A stretch of 22,987 nucleotides of DNA, from positions 20,824 to 43,810 of the forward strand of contig PCAI01000024.1 of the NCBI GenBank assembly GCA_002731195.1, given 5' to 3'. Shown here piece by piece: positions 1 through 7,804 of the stretch. The translations under genes and the position numbers were made by a program. Below the pieces are notes generated by a model that saw only the letters and a list, made by a program, of their open reading frames with translations, was not told where the DNA came from and did no database searches. Each line of letters starts with the position of its first letter. Position 1 is the stretch's first letter. Source of the DNA: Methanobacteriota archaeon (lineage in GTDB: Archaea; Thermoplasmatota; Poseidoniia; Poseidoniales; Thalassarchaeaceae).

Positions 1-420
1 ATTTTTGCAGAAAACTTCTTTTCTAAGTACAAAGGAAATATTAGTTTTGAAGGAGCCGGCTCTCTTCCTATGTCTGGAACAATTAAAACTTTTGTAAAAG
101 GTAATTATTTACTCGTAGGTGATTCAGCTGGCATGGTACTACCATCTAATGGAGCAGGAATAACAATTGCTATGATAGGTGGTAGGATCGCGGGACAGGT
201 AATTTCTGAACACATAAAATACGGCACTCCTTTGATAGAATATGAAAAAAGATGGGAACATCAAATGGGTAATGTGATGAGAAATTCCAAAAGGTCATTC
301 AAACTAGGTAGCATTCTTTTTAGATTTCCAGATTGGTTCATAAATATTATTTTCAATAGGTTAACAAAACCACTCATATGGAATGCCATTACTTGCAGGC
401 CATTACTAAGAATTTTCTAA
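1..420 (+). CDS. Geranylgeranyl reductase family protein, C-terminal part (5' end outside the window)
   Basis: The reading frame is open from base 1, so the gene starts upstream of the window; 139 codons are visible. The visible part has the second FAD-contact signature of this flavoprotein family, GNYLLVGDSAGMVLPSNGAG, followed by an alanine/glycine-rich helix (GGRIAGQVI). Upstream is the typical GAGSLPMSG turn. Such enzymes hydrogenate the double bonds of geranylgeranyl chains on archaeal ether lipids (digeranylgeranylglycerophospholipid reductase) or on quinone tails. The C-terminal 50 residues are basic and aromatic-rich (FRFPDWFINIIF), which suits membrane-surface binding. The family is clear from the GD-S-AG motif; the exact substrate cannot be read from this fragment. 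The last 15 bases overlap the end of the convergent methyltransferase gene. Confidence 0.85.
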   Translation: MFAENFFSKYKGNISFEGAGSLPMSGTIKTFVKGNYLLVGDSAGMVLPSNGAGITIAMIGGRIAGQVISEHIKYGTPLIEYEKRWEHQMGNVMRNSKRSFKLGSILFRFPDWFINIIFNRLTKPLIWNAITCRPLLRIF

Positions 421-1131
421 TTCCGGAGACTTTCCTGCCCAAATTGTTGCCATACCTGGGAAAATAACTTTCCCTGACACGCTTTCAAAACCCTCTTCAA
501 TCAGCATTTTAGTATATTTTTTAGTTGTTCCAAAATTAATGTAAGTTTTTGTTAGCCATTTCCATGGATGTTCTTTTTGCTTGCATACTATCCTTGCATA
601 AGTCCCTACCCAATACTTCATCCAAAAATGTCCCAAAAAACCATGAAAATAATTCATTTTAGCAGGATCAACAATTATCAACGTACCTCCTGGCTTCAAG
701 ACACGTCTAACTTCTGAAAGCCCTTTTCTCTTGTCATACCAATCTCTAAACGAGAAAAGTGTACACACAGTATCAAATAAATTATCTTCAAATGGTAAAT
801 CTTCAGCCGTTCCTTGGATGAACTTCGCTCTTGAATCTCCTCTTTTTTCACGTTTATCATCAACGCGAATTTTCGCAATTCTTAACATTTCGGGAATTGG
901 GTCCAGACAAACTAAATCTCTGCCCCTCACATCTTCAGCAAAACTTCCTGGTCCACATCCTATTTCTAATATTAAACCCTCATCCGGTAGTTTTTTCCTC
1001 ACAATTTTTCTCCATCTAGAAACTTGGCCAAGTGTGGCAAAATGATTAATTTTGTCATAAACTGGTATGGTTGCTTCAAGATTTTTTTGGAGCTCACCCC
1101 AATCTTCTTGACCAATAATTTCTGAGTCCAT
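406..1131 (-). CDS. UbiE/COQ5-like SAM-dependent methyltransferase
   Basis: A class I methyltransferase of 241 residues from ATG 1131. SAM-binding motif I is LILEIGCGPG (about 53-62). An acidic end of strand 2 follows (CLDPIPEML, D77), then GTAEDLPF (107-114), FRDWYDKRKGL and the post-motif LKPGG (145-149). The N-terminal YDKINHFATLGQVSRWRK matches the UbiE/MenG/COQ5 pattern of a YDxxN segment before motif I, so a quinone C-methylation role is the best guess. A generic small-molecule or lipid methyltransferase is the alternative. The frame stays open to a TTG at 1203, which would add 24 residues. I prefer the ATG because UbiE proteins begin shortly before the YDKIN segment. It lies tail to tail with the geranylgeranyl reductase gene, and reductases of that family can saturate quinone side chains, so a shared quinone or lipid role is possible. 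Confidence 0.8.
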   Translation of the reverse strand: MDSEIIGQEDWGELQKNLEATIPVYDKINHFATLGQVSRWRKIVRKKLPDEGLILEIGCGPGSFAEDVRGRDLVCLDPIPEMLRIAKIRVDDKREKRGDSRAKFIQGTAEDLPFEDNLFDTVCTLFSFRDWYDKRKGLSEVRRVLKPGGTLIIVDPAKMNYFHGFLGHFWMKYWVGTYARIVCKQKEHPWKWLTKTYINFGTTKKYTKMLIEEGFESVSGKVIFPGMATIWAGKSPELENS

Positions 1132-1232
1132 ATCATATCGCGAAAGCAACAAGTATTTGGTAAGTACTGGTAAAAATGTCAAATACTTCAAAGATTTATT
1201 CAAGTCCAGTATCGGTTATTATCATAAACTAA

Positions 1233-1240
1233 ATTTATGT
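1233..1240 (+). promoter_or_regulatory. Possible TATA box (box A) of the ATP synthase operon
   Basis: The AT-rich element ATTTATGT is centred about 28 bases before the ATG at 1265. This is the distance expected for an archaeal TATA box driving a leaderless or nearly leaderless transcript. No convincing Shine-Dalgarno sequence precedes that ATG, while the downstream operon genes mostly have one. The neighbouring sequence TTATTATCATAAAC is also AT-rich, so the exact box is uncertain. This is inference from spacing alone. Confidence 0.35.
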
Positions 1241-1264
1241 GGCATACACATTCTGGTGCAGAGC

Positions 1265-1579
1265 ATGGTGAGAGAGAAAGTTTTACGCGCAATAAAAGAT
1301 GCTGAAAAAGCCGCTTCTAAAACTCTTTCGGATGCTAAAAAAGAAGCAGCATCAATATTATCGCAAGCCCGTCAGGGAGCATCTGAAATTTTAAACTCAG
1401 AACGTTCCAATGCCGAATCTACTAATCAAAAGTTGGTATCTAATGCACGAGAAAGCGCTAATTCCGAAGCAAAATTAGTTTCGGACGGCGGAAATGTGGC
1501 GCAGCAAAGTGTACATGACTCTGGTAAGAAAAATCGTACTAAGGCAGAGAAGATAGTAATTGATGCTTTCAAAAAATAA
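1265..1579 (+). CDS. atpH: A-type ATP synthase subunit H (peripheral stalk)
   Basis: First gene of the ATP synthase operon, 104 residues. It is almost entirely an alanine/glutamate/lysine-rich heptad pattern (IKDAEKAASKTLSDAKKEAA and on), the long coiled coil expected of subunit H. Subunit H pairs with subunit E to form the peripheral stalks that hold the catalytic head still against the rotor. The frame is open back to 1157, but the extra 36 residues (KYFKDLFKSSIGYYHK and similar) do not look like a stalk protein and overlap the promoter side of the divergent gene, so I start at the ATG at 1265. The assignment rests on coiled-coil composition and on its position directly before subunit I, the usual archaeal order; the sequence alone would be weak evidence. 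Confidence 0.82.
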   Translation: MVREKVLRAIKDAEKAASKTLSDAKKEAASILSQARQGASEILNSERSNAESTNQKLVSNARESANSEAKLVSDGGNVAQQSVHDSGKKNRTKAEKIVIDAFKK

Positions 1580-1590
1580 ATATCAATTCA

Positions 1591-1595
1591 GGAGG
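1591..1595 (+). promoter_or_regulatory. Shine-Dalgarno site of atpI
   Basis: GGAGG sits eight bases before the ATG at 1604 and fixes the start of subunit I. It shows that internal operon genes use canonical SD-led initiation, in contrast to the first gene. Confidence 0.7.
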
Positions 1596-1603
1596 CTAAA
1601 ATT

Positions 1604-3685
1604 ATGTCACAGGTCCATACTCAAAGAATGGGCCGTCTAATTGCAGCTGGAAGTAAAGATAAGATAGATGAGATGATAGATTGTCTAGCAAATCTGAATG
1701 CCCTCCATTTCATAGAATATGATGGCTTAGAAGAAGGATTTAATCTTGGATCTCCAAAAGAAGAGGCAGAAATAATAGGCAGACGCTTGAACAAACTTCG
1801 TTCCGCAGCATCAATTGTTGAAGGAAAAAATCCTAAGAAGCCTGTTTCTATCAATAAAGTACGTTCAGAGTTAGATGACTCTCTACCATCTGCAGTCGAA
1901 TCGCTACTTGAAAAAAGTACAAGATTAGATTTAGTGGACAATCAACTTTCTTCTTTAAGAGAAGATAAGGCATTCTTAGAACTTATCTCTTCATTAGGTT
2001 TAGATGTCGAATTACTATCTGGTTATGCTAACATCGCGTCATTCATCGGAACAGTTAATGATTTAGATCCGCTAAAAAGCATTGATACAGATAATCTCCT
2101 TTTCACAGGATATTCCAAAAAAACCAACGTCGTGGCATTATTTGTAAAAAATAGCGATTCAAGTACAATCCAATCAATACTGAACTCTTGCGGCTTCCAA
2201 TCTATCAGTATTCAAGAAAACTTACAAGGGAATCCTCTCGAATTACTGTCAAAGGCAACTGATAAAATTAATACTTTAGAATCTGAAAAATCTATGATAG
2301 TAGATGGTTTAGAAATGTGGAATAATGAATTCGGAGAATCTTTAACATGTGGTTTAGAATTATTGGAAAGAGAACATGATATTTTAACCGCTCCTGTTAA
2401 AATCGCCGTTTCTGATCATGCCTTTTTCATAGACGGTTGGGTTGAAATGTCTAGATCTGAAGAAGTACAAAAAGCTCTTTCAGAGTGTTGTATTTTTACT
2501 GAAATCTCACCTTTTAAGATCAAAGCCGGAGAGGGAGGACACGGACATTCAGATCATTCACACAATCAAGAAATGCCTCCAATTGCTTATCAGGATAGAA
2601 ACTTATCAAAACCAATGGAATTACTCACTGATGCAGTCGGACGTCCAGCTTATGGGCGAATAGATCCTACTTTATTCATGTTTGTGACTTATCCTATTTT
2701 CTTCGGGATGATGTTGGGAGATATGGCATATGGTTTGATTACTATTTCTCTTGGCGCTTTCATCATGGGTCAAGCAGGTCCAAATAATTTAATGACCATG
2801 GGTGGCAAATTTTTGATTTATATCGGATTGGGAACATTTGTATTTGGTTATCTTTATGCCGAATTTGCTGGATGGGAGATTTTCCCCCATGGTCATAGCA
2901 ATCCAGCTGAAGCACTTTCTATTCTATATCCTCCAGTGGATTCACATGGTTCTGTGTGGCATGATTCATTCCCATTTGGAATAGAATTAGCATATCCATT
3001 CCATCGTGTTGTTTTGGTTGAAGACCACGGAAATCTTGAAAATTTAGTATTATTAACAATTTATTTGGGGCTAATTCACATTATATTCGGCCGATTAATA
3101 GGTTTTCGTGATGTGATGTTTTATGGTACAGATCATGGCCACGTGGGCGTCACTGCGGCCTTCTTCGAGCATGGAGTTTGGATTGTATTGTTGATTGGAG
3201 GTTTCCTCTTTTCCTATGGATTTTTAGGTCCTAGTGAAGCAGAATACATGGTTCTGCCAGGAATGATTATAGCGATTTCAGCAGTAATAATGTTGATATG
3301 GACATTATTCAATTACCATGGCATTCCATTTGCTATTAGTTTGATCCTTGCACCTATTGAGGCCATTGGAATGATGCCTTCAGTAATTTCTTATGTTCGT
3401 CTTTTTGCAGTAGGTGTAGTGGGGGTTAAAATCGCAGAGACTGGAAACATCAAACTTTTCGAGCCTATGGTCCATGCAATAGAACATAGTGAATTCTTAG
3501 TAGTCCCATTTTTACTTATTGGATGGTTATCAGTACAATTCTTTGCATGGGGGTTGGGAGTATTCAGCCCGAATATCCATGCAGCAAGACTTCATTTTGT
3601 AGAATGGATGAGGCAATATTACGATTCTAGCGGAGAGGAATTTACACCTTTCGGTTTCCGCTCGCACCATGTGGAGGTCGAGTGA
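1604..3685 (+). CDS. atpI: A-type ATP synthase subunit I (membrane stator, subunit a homologue)
   Basis: 693 residues, normal for the family. Residues 1-335 are a cytoplasmic arm with two coiled-coil stretches (about 95-130 and 215-265) that contact the E/H stalks. Residues 350-665 are the membrane domain with about eight helices. Conserved blocks are DPTLFMFVTYPIFFGMMLGD (354-373) and ISYVRLFAVG (595-604), whose Arg599 corresponds to the essential stator arginine facing the c-ring carboxylate. The C-terminal block HAARLHFVEWM (659-669) is followed by QYYDSSGEEFTPF. The protein builds the two half-channels for the coupling ion beside the K ring. A histidine-rich linker GGHGHSDHSHN (311-321) precedes the membrane domain, and a loop between early helices (about 425-468) has more histidines. 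The next gene in the operon is the ring subunit. Confidence 0.96.
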   Translation: MSQVHTQRMGRLIAAGSKDKIDEMIDCLANLNALHFIEYDGLEEGFNLGSPKEEAEIIGRRLNKLRSAASIVEGKNPKKPVSINKVRSELDDSLPSAVESLLEKSTRLDLVDNQLSSLREDKAFLELISSLGLDVELLSGYANIASFIGTVNDLDPLKSIDTDNLLFTGYSKKTNVVALFVKNSDSSTIQSILNSCGFQSISIQENLQGNPLELLSKATDKINTLESEKSMIVDGLEMWNNEFGESLTCGLELLEREHDILTAPVKIAVSDHAFFIDGWVEMSRSEEVQKALSECCIFTEISPFKIKAGEGGHGHSDHSHNQEMPPIAYQDRNLSKPMELLTDAVGRPAYGRIDPTLFMFVTYPIFFGMMLGDMAYGLITISLGAFIMGQAGPNNLMTMGGKFLIYIGLGTFVFGYLYAEFAGWEIFPHGHSNPAEALSILYPPVDSHGSVWHDSFPFGIELAYPFHRVVLVEDHGNLENLVLLTIYLGLIHIIFGRLIGFRDVMFYGTDHGHVGVTAAFFEHGVWIVLLIGGFLFSYGFLGPSEAEYMVLPGMIIAISAVIMLIWTLFNYHGIPFAISLILAPIEAIGMMPSVISYVRLFAVGVVGVKIAETGNIKLFEPMVHAIEHSEFLVVPFLLIGWLSVQFFAWGLGVFSPNIHAARLHFVEWMRQYYDSSGEEFTPFGFRSHHVEVE

Positions 3686-3696
3686 TATCAGATTCC

Positions 3697-3709
3697 AAGC
3701 ATAATGCTT
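3697..3709 (+). repeat. Short perfect palindrome between atpI and atpK
   Basis: AAGCAT-A-ATGCTT is a perfect 6-base inverted repeat around a single base, or a 5-bp stem with a TAA loop in RNA. It lies in the 47-base gap between subunits I and K, just before an A-rich stretch and the atpK ribosome site. It may be an RNA-processing or regulator site, or chance in AT-rich DNA. Confidence 0.4.
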
Positions 3710-3720
3710 AGAAAAAAAAT

Positions 3721-3725
3721 GGAGG
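3721..3725 (+). promoter_or_regulatory. Strong Shine-Dalgarno site of atpK in an A-rich leader
   Basis: GGAGG followed by seven adenines leads directly to the ATG at 3733, and the preceding bases are also mostly adenines. Such an unstructured leader with full SD complementarity suits high translation, as needed for the ring subunit made in many copies per enzyme. The same bases contain a five-codon frame (ATG at 3719, MEEKK) whose TGA overlaps the atpK ATG. Confidence 0.6.
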
Positions 3726-3732
3726 AAAAAAA

Positions 3733-4035
3733 ATGAATAATAAAAATAAAATGAGAGGAATGAGTATGCTATTGACATTATCATCTATAGTGATGATTGC
3801 AACTAGTGTACAGGCTGAAGCAAACGAAAGTACAGTAGAGGCATATGGTAAATTGGGCGCAGGAATTGCCCTAGGTTTAGCAGGAATTGGAACTGGTTTG
3901 AGCCAAGGTCCAATTGGTGCAGCAGCTGTTGGAATGATTGCTGAGGATAGTAGTAAGTTCGTTAACGGACTAATTTTTACAGCCCTACCTGAGACCATCG
4001 TACTTTTCGGATTTCTTGCATTATTCTTGCTTTAA
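3733..4035 (+). CDS. atpK: A-type ATP synthase subunit K (c-ring proteolipid) with signal-like N-terminus
   Basis: 100 residues: an N-terminal segment, then one two-helix hairpin. Residues 1-28 (basic start, hydrophobic LLTLSSIVMIAT, then VQA before EA) look like a signal peptide. Helix 1 carries GLAGIGTGLSQGPIG (48-62). A polar loop AEDSSK (70-75) follows, and helix 2 carries LPETIVLFGFLALFLL with the ion-binding Glu87. Subunit K forms the rotating membrane ring that carries the coupling ion past Arg599 of subunit I. Gln58, Glu87 and Thr88 are positions used by sodium-binding rings in this superfamily, so Na+ coupling is possible but not proven. If cleaved, the signal peptide would place the mature N-terminus outside, which agrees with c-subunit topology. 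A single hairpin argues for an undoubled ring protein. Confidence 0.93.
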   Translation: MNNKNKMRGMSMLLTLSSIVMIATSVQAEANESTVEAYGKLGAGIALGLAGIGTGLSQGPIGAAAVGMIAEDSSKFVNGLIFTALPETIVLFGFLALFLL

Positions 4036-4080
4036 GCAGGATTTTGTGAATTATCCATAATCTTAAATGAGGTATGATGA

Positions 4081-4638
4081 ATGACATTAGATGCACTAGC
4101 AGATGAAATCGATACGCAGGCTAAGGCTGAAGCCAAGTCTATTATCGATGCAGCAAAAATTCAAGCCAAACAAATTGAAGATGAAGCAAGGGCTGAAGCA
4201 AATTCTTTATCTTCTGAAATGAAAATGCGTGCTGAGAGAGAAAGCTCGCAAATCTCTGTAGAAGTTGTTGCATCGGCCAAACAAGCTAATCAGAAACATC
4301 TATTGATTGCCCAGAGAGAGGAACTAGATGAAACATGGAATTCAATTCAAAAATCTGTTTCTTCTCCAGATCTCGAGGGACGCTCTAATCTTTTGAAGTC
4401 TCTTTTATCTGAGGCAAATAAATCGGGCAAAGGGATGATATTAAGGCCAGTTTCTACTGATCGGAAGGAACTTGAAAAAGGAAACTTCACCATGGGAGAT
4501 GATATTGAGGGATTAGGAGGATTTGTACTTGAATCTAAAGATGGCTCAATTGTTCTTGATTATAAATTCGATAGCCGCCTTGAGAAAGCGTGGCAAGAGA
4601 ATCTAGGACTGGTTAATAAGACTTTATTTGGTAATTAA
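4081..4638 (+). CDS. atpE: A-type ATP synthase subunit E (peripheral stalk)
   Basis: 185 residues, close to the usual 190-200. Residues 1-90 are an alanine/glutamate/lysine-rich coiled coil (AKAEAKSIIDAAKIQAKQIE and on) that pairs with subunit H. Residues 100-185 form the globular domain that caps the catalytic head, with the family-like GLGGFVLESKDGSIVLDYKF segment (about 144-163) followed by SRLEKAWQ. An SD GAGGT (4069-4073) lies seven bases before the ATG. The 45-base gap after atpK has no clear terminator, so it is read in the same operon. Subunit E with H forms the static stalk resisting rotor torque. Confidence 0.93.
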   Translation: MTLDALADEIDTQAKAEAKSIIDAAKIQAKQIEDEARAEANSLSSEMKMRAERESSQISVEVVASAKQANQKHLLIAQREELDETWNSIQKSVSSPDLEGRSNLLKSLLSEANKSGKGMILRPVSTDRKELEKGNFTMGDDIEGLGGFVLESKDGSIVLDYKFDSRLEKAWQENLGLVNKTLFGN

Positions 4639-4649
4639 GTGGTGTTTTT

Positions 4650-5705
4650 ATGGTAAGAGTAGTTAGCGGAAGATCGAACATATACAATGCTGCAGCACGT
4701 GCTAAAGCGCGCAAAGCATCTTTGATAGATCCTACGAGAATGCTACAATTACTACAATTGGGTCCCGAATCTATTGGGGCAAGTATTGGTGAATTAGGAT
4801 ATAGGAATGAAATGGATATTTATACCTCTAGGATGAGTGGTGCAGATGCCGTAGAGGCAGCATTGGTTCATAATTTAGATAATGATTTATCAGAAATATT
4901 GAGATTTTGTCAAGGGCCTTTGAAATCTATTGTATCTATTTATATTGAGCGCTTTTCTTATGAAAAAGCGAAAACAGTCCTCCGCTCGGTTAATGGGGGG
5001 TGCTCAGATGAGTTAATAGAATCTCAAATATTGCCTTCAGAAAATCCAACTAATGCAGTCTGGCTTGATATTGTAAGGAATACAGAAACGGTATCAGAAG
5101 CAGCAAATGCAATGGCAGGTACACAGTGGGGCAGAGAATTATCAAAATTGGAGGGAAGCGACCCATCCCTCGAGGAAATGGAAGATGCATTAGATAGACA
5201 ATATTATGCTAATGCACTTGAAGTATCCAGGGGAAAAGATTCTAATATCCAGTTGATGAAATATATTAGAACTGAAATAGATCATCGAAATATAATAAAT
5301 CAGTTTCGTGAATTGCGCCAGAATATTTCTCCAGAAAAACGTTCACAGATGATTATTTCAGGCGGTAGAATTCAGAATTCTATTATGCTACAAGCCTCAC
5401 AAGCAACTACTCAAGAGGCGTTATTGGATATACTTAGGAGAAGTATTTACTTTGACGACGATGGTTTTGATGAAGCAATTGTTGAGTCTAAAAATACTCA
5501 ATCCTTGGACCCAGTTGCTTCTTTACTTACGCATAAAAGACATTCAATTTTGAAGCGCTTCGCATATCTTAATCCTGTTTCACCTTTCCCTGTAATATAT
5601 TATATCGAAAGAAAAGTATTGGAAATTCAAAATCTTCGTCTTCTTGTGCGCGGGAAGGCGATTGGCCTCACATCTGAGGTATTAGAAGCGCATATGGATT
5701 TTTGA
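4650..5705 (+). CDS. atpC: A-type ATP synthase subunit C (socket, V-ATPase subunit d homologue)
   Basis: 351 residues, family-typical. It is a mostly helical, funnel-shaped protein that sits on the K ring and receives the central shaft of subunits D and F. Family-like features are the N-terminal YNAAARAKARKASLID, the LGYRNEMDIYTSRMSGADAV region (about 50-69), and the C-terminal FPVIYYIERKVLEIQNLRLL (about 312-331) followed by GKAIGL. No membrane segments are present, as expected. It starts 11 bases after atpE, with GTGGTG at its start region serving as a weak SD. Its stop codon TGA forms part of the TGAGGT ribosome site of the next gene, showing tight coupling. Confidence 0.93.
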   Translation: MVRVVSGRSNIYNAAARAKARKASLIDPTRMLQLLQLGPESIGASIGELGYRNEMDIYTSRMSGADAVEAALVHNLDNDLSEILRFCQGPLKSIVSIYIERFSYEKAKTVLRSVNGGCSDELIESQILPSENPTNAVWLDIVRNTETVSEAANAMAGTQWGRELSKLEGSDPSLEEMEDALDRQYYANALEVSRGKDSNIQLMKYIRTEIDHRNIINQFRELRQNISPEKRSQMIISGGRIQNSIMLQASQATTQEALLDILRRSIYFDDDGFDEAIVESKNTQSLDPVASLLTHKRHSILKRFAYLNPVSPFPVIYYIERKVLEIQNLRLLVRGKAIGLTSEVLEAHMDF

Positions 5706-5715
5706 GGTAGATGAT

Positions 5716-6015
5716 ATGGAAATAGCAGTTGTCGGCTCCCTTGATTTTACTCTCGGTTTTCAATTAGCCGGTGTATTGAGGTTATATAATCCAGAAAACA
5801 TAGAAGAGACTATTTCAATAATGAAAGATCTCTTGAATCAAAAAGAAGTAGGAGTTATTGTAATTGATAACTCTGATTTATTACAACTCCCAGAAAGATT
5901 ACGAATACAACTTTCAGAGAGCATTACTCCCACTGTATTGGGAATAGGGACAGAAGAGGATAATACCCTCAGAGAGTCGATCAAATCGGCACTAGGAGTC
6001 GATTTGTGGAAATAA
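5716..6015 (+). CDS. atpF: A-type ATP synthase subunit F (central stalk)
   Basis: 99 residues, the usual length for subunit F. It opens MEIAVVGSLDFTLGFQLAGV, which matches the family pattern of a first strand followed by a D..T.GF.LaG helix. A second strand VGVIVIDNSDLLQLPERLR (about 49-67) and a third VLGIGTEEDN complete the small alpha/beta fold. Subunit F binds subunit D in the rotor and modulates coupling. The start is fixed by GAGGT nine bases upstream, which overlaps the end of atpC. Confidence 0.93.
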   Translation: MEIAVVGSLDFTLGFQLAGVLRLYNPENIEETISIMKDLLNQKEVGVIVIDNSDLLQLPERLRIQLSESITPTVLGIGTEEDNTLRESIKSALGVDLWK

Positions 6016-6049
6016 ATCCTAGAAAAAATAAATGGAAGTGAATTAAAAA

Positions 6050-7792
6050 ATGAGTGAAGAAAAAGGAGTAATTTATCGTATCTCTGGGCCAGTAGTGACA
6101 GCAATAGGAATATCGCCAAGAATGTACGAAGTTGTGCGAGTAGGAGATGAAGGTTTGATGGGAGAAGTAATTGAGTTGCATGGTGAACAATCTGTAATTC
6201 AAGTATATGAAGAAACTTCAGGAGTTAGGCCAGGAGAACCTGTAATAAGAACAGGCCAAACATTATCTGTCCAATTAGGACCAGGTCTTCTGACAAAAAT
6301 ATATGATGGCATACAAAGGCCTCTCCCAGAACTTGAAAAAACAATGGGCGTATTCATTACGAGAGGAGTTGATGCTGATGGCCTTGATTTGGAGAAGAAT
6401 TGGCAATTTAATCCTACTGTAAAAGCTGGAGATAGTGTATCGCCAGGAGATGTAATAGGTACAGTACAAGAAACTACTACTATTGAACACAGAGTTATGA
6501 TTCCTCCCGGGATATCTGGTAAGATTAAGGAAATAAAATCGGGTGAATTTAATGTTACTCAAACCGTATGTATATTAGACGATGGGAATGAAGTACAAAT
6601 GATGCAAAAATGGCCAGTCAGAACACCAAGGCCCTTTACAAAGAAGCATGCCCCAGAAGTTCCTCTACAAACAGGACAGCGAATTCTAGATTTCCTTTTC
6701 CCGTTGGCAAAAGGAGGCACTGCCGGTATCCCTGGTCCTTTCGGCTCAGGAAAAACAGTCACACAGCAACAATTGGCGAAATGGTCTGATGCAGATATCG
6801 TCGTATATATCGGCTGTGGCGAAAGAGGAAATGAGATGACAGAAGTTCTTGACGAATTCCCTCATCTAATTGATCCAAAAACTGGAGAAGCATTGATGAA
6901 TCGAACTACAATGATTGCAAACACGTCTAATATGCCGGTTGCAGCCAGAGAAGCCTCAGTTTATACTGGAATAACTATTGCAGAATATTTCCGAGATATG
7001 GGTTACGATGTCGCTCTAATGGCTGACTCTACTAGTCGTTGGGCGGAAGCGATGAGGGAAATTTCATCCAGACTTGAAGAAATGCCGGGAGAAGAAGGTT
7101 ATCCCGCATATTTATCTAGCCGTCTAGCCGAATTCTATGAAAGAGCTGGCCGTGTGGAGACACTTTCTGGAGGAGATGGTTCAGTTTCTGTAATTGGTGC
7201 AGTTTCACCTCCGGGAGGCGATATTTCTGAACCAGTAAGCCAAGGTACCTTACGAATTGTAAAAGTATTTTGGGGACTAGATGCAGGTCTTGCTCGACAA
7301 CGTCATTTCCCTGCTATTAATTGGCTTAATTCATATTCATTATATCCGCCTTCACTGGATCAGTGGTATAGGGATAACATAAAGACCGACTTCCCTGAAG
7401 TAAGGACTCAAATCAGCTCACTTCTACAAGTCGAAGCAGAGTTACAGGAAATTGTACAATTAGTTGGTTCAGATGCACTTCCAGTAGATCAACAATTAAC
7501 GTTAGAAGTTGCTCGTATGATTAGAGAATTTTTCTTACAGCAAAATGCTTTCCATGATGTAGATACATACAGTGATCTCAAACTTCAATATACTATGGCT
7601 AAAGCCATCCTTTCATTCCAAGAAGAATCAAAGAAAGCTCTTGCTGGGGGTTCTGCATTAGAAGATGTAGTGAATATACCTGCAAGAACTGATTTAATGA
7701 GAGGGAGATTCGAATCTGGATATGAAGATAGAATAGAAGAGATGTTAGATGCAATGAGTAAACAAATTGCCGATACTATGGAGGACAATTGA
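6050..7792 (+). CDS. atpA: A-type ATP synthase catalytic subunit A
   Basis: 580 residues, full length. The order is N-terminal barrel (1-70), the bulge domain specific to A/V-type A subunits (about 110-190), the nucleotide-binding domain and a C-terminal helical domain. The P-loop is GPFGSGKT (229-236, Lys235 and Thr236). The catalytic glutamate is in GCGERGNE (Glu258), and Walker B is VALMADS (321-327). SSRLEEMPGEEGYPAYLSSR and FYERAGRV follow. The FGSGK form of the P-loop is typical of archaeal A subunits. Three copies alternate with subunit B and make or hydrolyse ATP. I see no intein in the P-loop region, where some archaea have one. An SD-like GGAAGTGA lies before the ATG. Confidence 0.98.
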   Translation: MSEEKGVIYRISGPVVTAIGISPRMYEVVRVGDEGLMGEVIELHGEQSVIQVYEETSGVRPGEPVIRTGQTLSVQLGPGLLTKIYDGIQRPLPELEKTMGVFITRGVDADGLDLEKNWQFNPTVKAGDSVSPGDVIGTVQETTTIEHRVMIPPGISGKIKEIKSGEFNVTQTVCILDDGNEVQMMQKWPVRTPRPFTKKHAPEVPLQTGQRILDFLFPLAKGGTAGIPGPFGSGKTVTQQQLAKWSDADIVVYIGCGERGNEMTEVLDEFPHLIDPKTGEALMNRTTMIANTSNMPVAAREASVYTGITIAEYFRDMGYDVALMADSTSRWAEAMREISSRLEEMPGEEGYPAYLSSRLAEFYERAGRVETLSGGDGSVSVIGAVSPPGGDISEPVSQGTLRIVKVFWGLDAGLARQRHFPAINWLNSYSLYPPSLDQWYRDNIKTDFPEVRTQISSLLQVEAELQEIVQLVGSDALPVDQQLTLEVARMIREFFLQQNAFHDVDTYSDLKLQYTMAKAILSFQEESKKALAGGSALEDVVNIPARTDLMRGRFESGYEDRIEEMLDAMSKQIADTMEDN

Positions 7793-7804
7793 GAGGTGGT
7801 ATAA

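Noticed and set aside
1132..1203. TTG start adding 24 residues to the UbiE-like methyltransferase
   Set aside because: No SD, a rare start codon, and UbiE proteins begin close to the YDKIN segment. It is kept as an alternative in the entry.
1157..1264. N-terminal extension of ATP synthase subunit H to an upstream ATG
   Set aside because: The extra residues are aromatic and not coiled-coil, and they overlap the probable promoter and the divergent gene's start region. The ATG at 1265 gives a family-length protein.
4074..4128. Box C/D sRNA suggested by ATGATGA followed by CTGA
   Set aside because: The ATGATGA is part of the SD-to-start region of atpE, the CTGA lies in coding sequence, and no C'/D' pair or guide-like spacing is seen.
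6734..6757. Possible intein insertion at the P-loop of ATP synthase subunit A
   Set aside because: The P-loop GPFGSGKT is uninterrupted and the protein has normal length.
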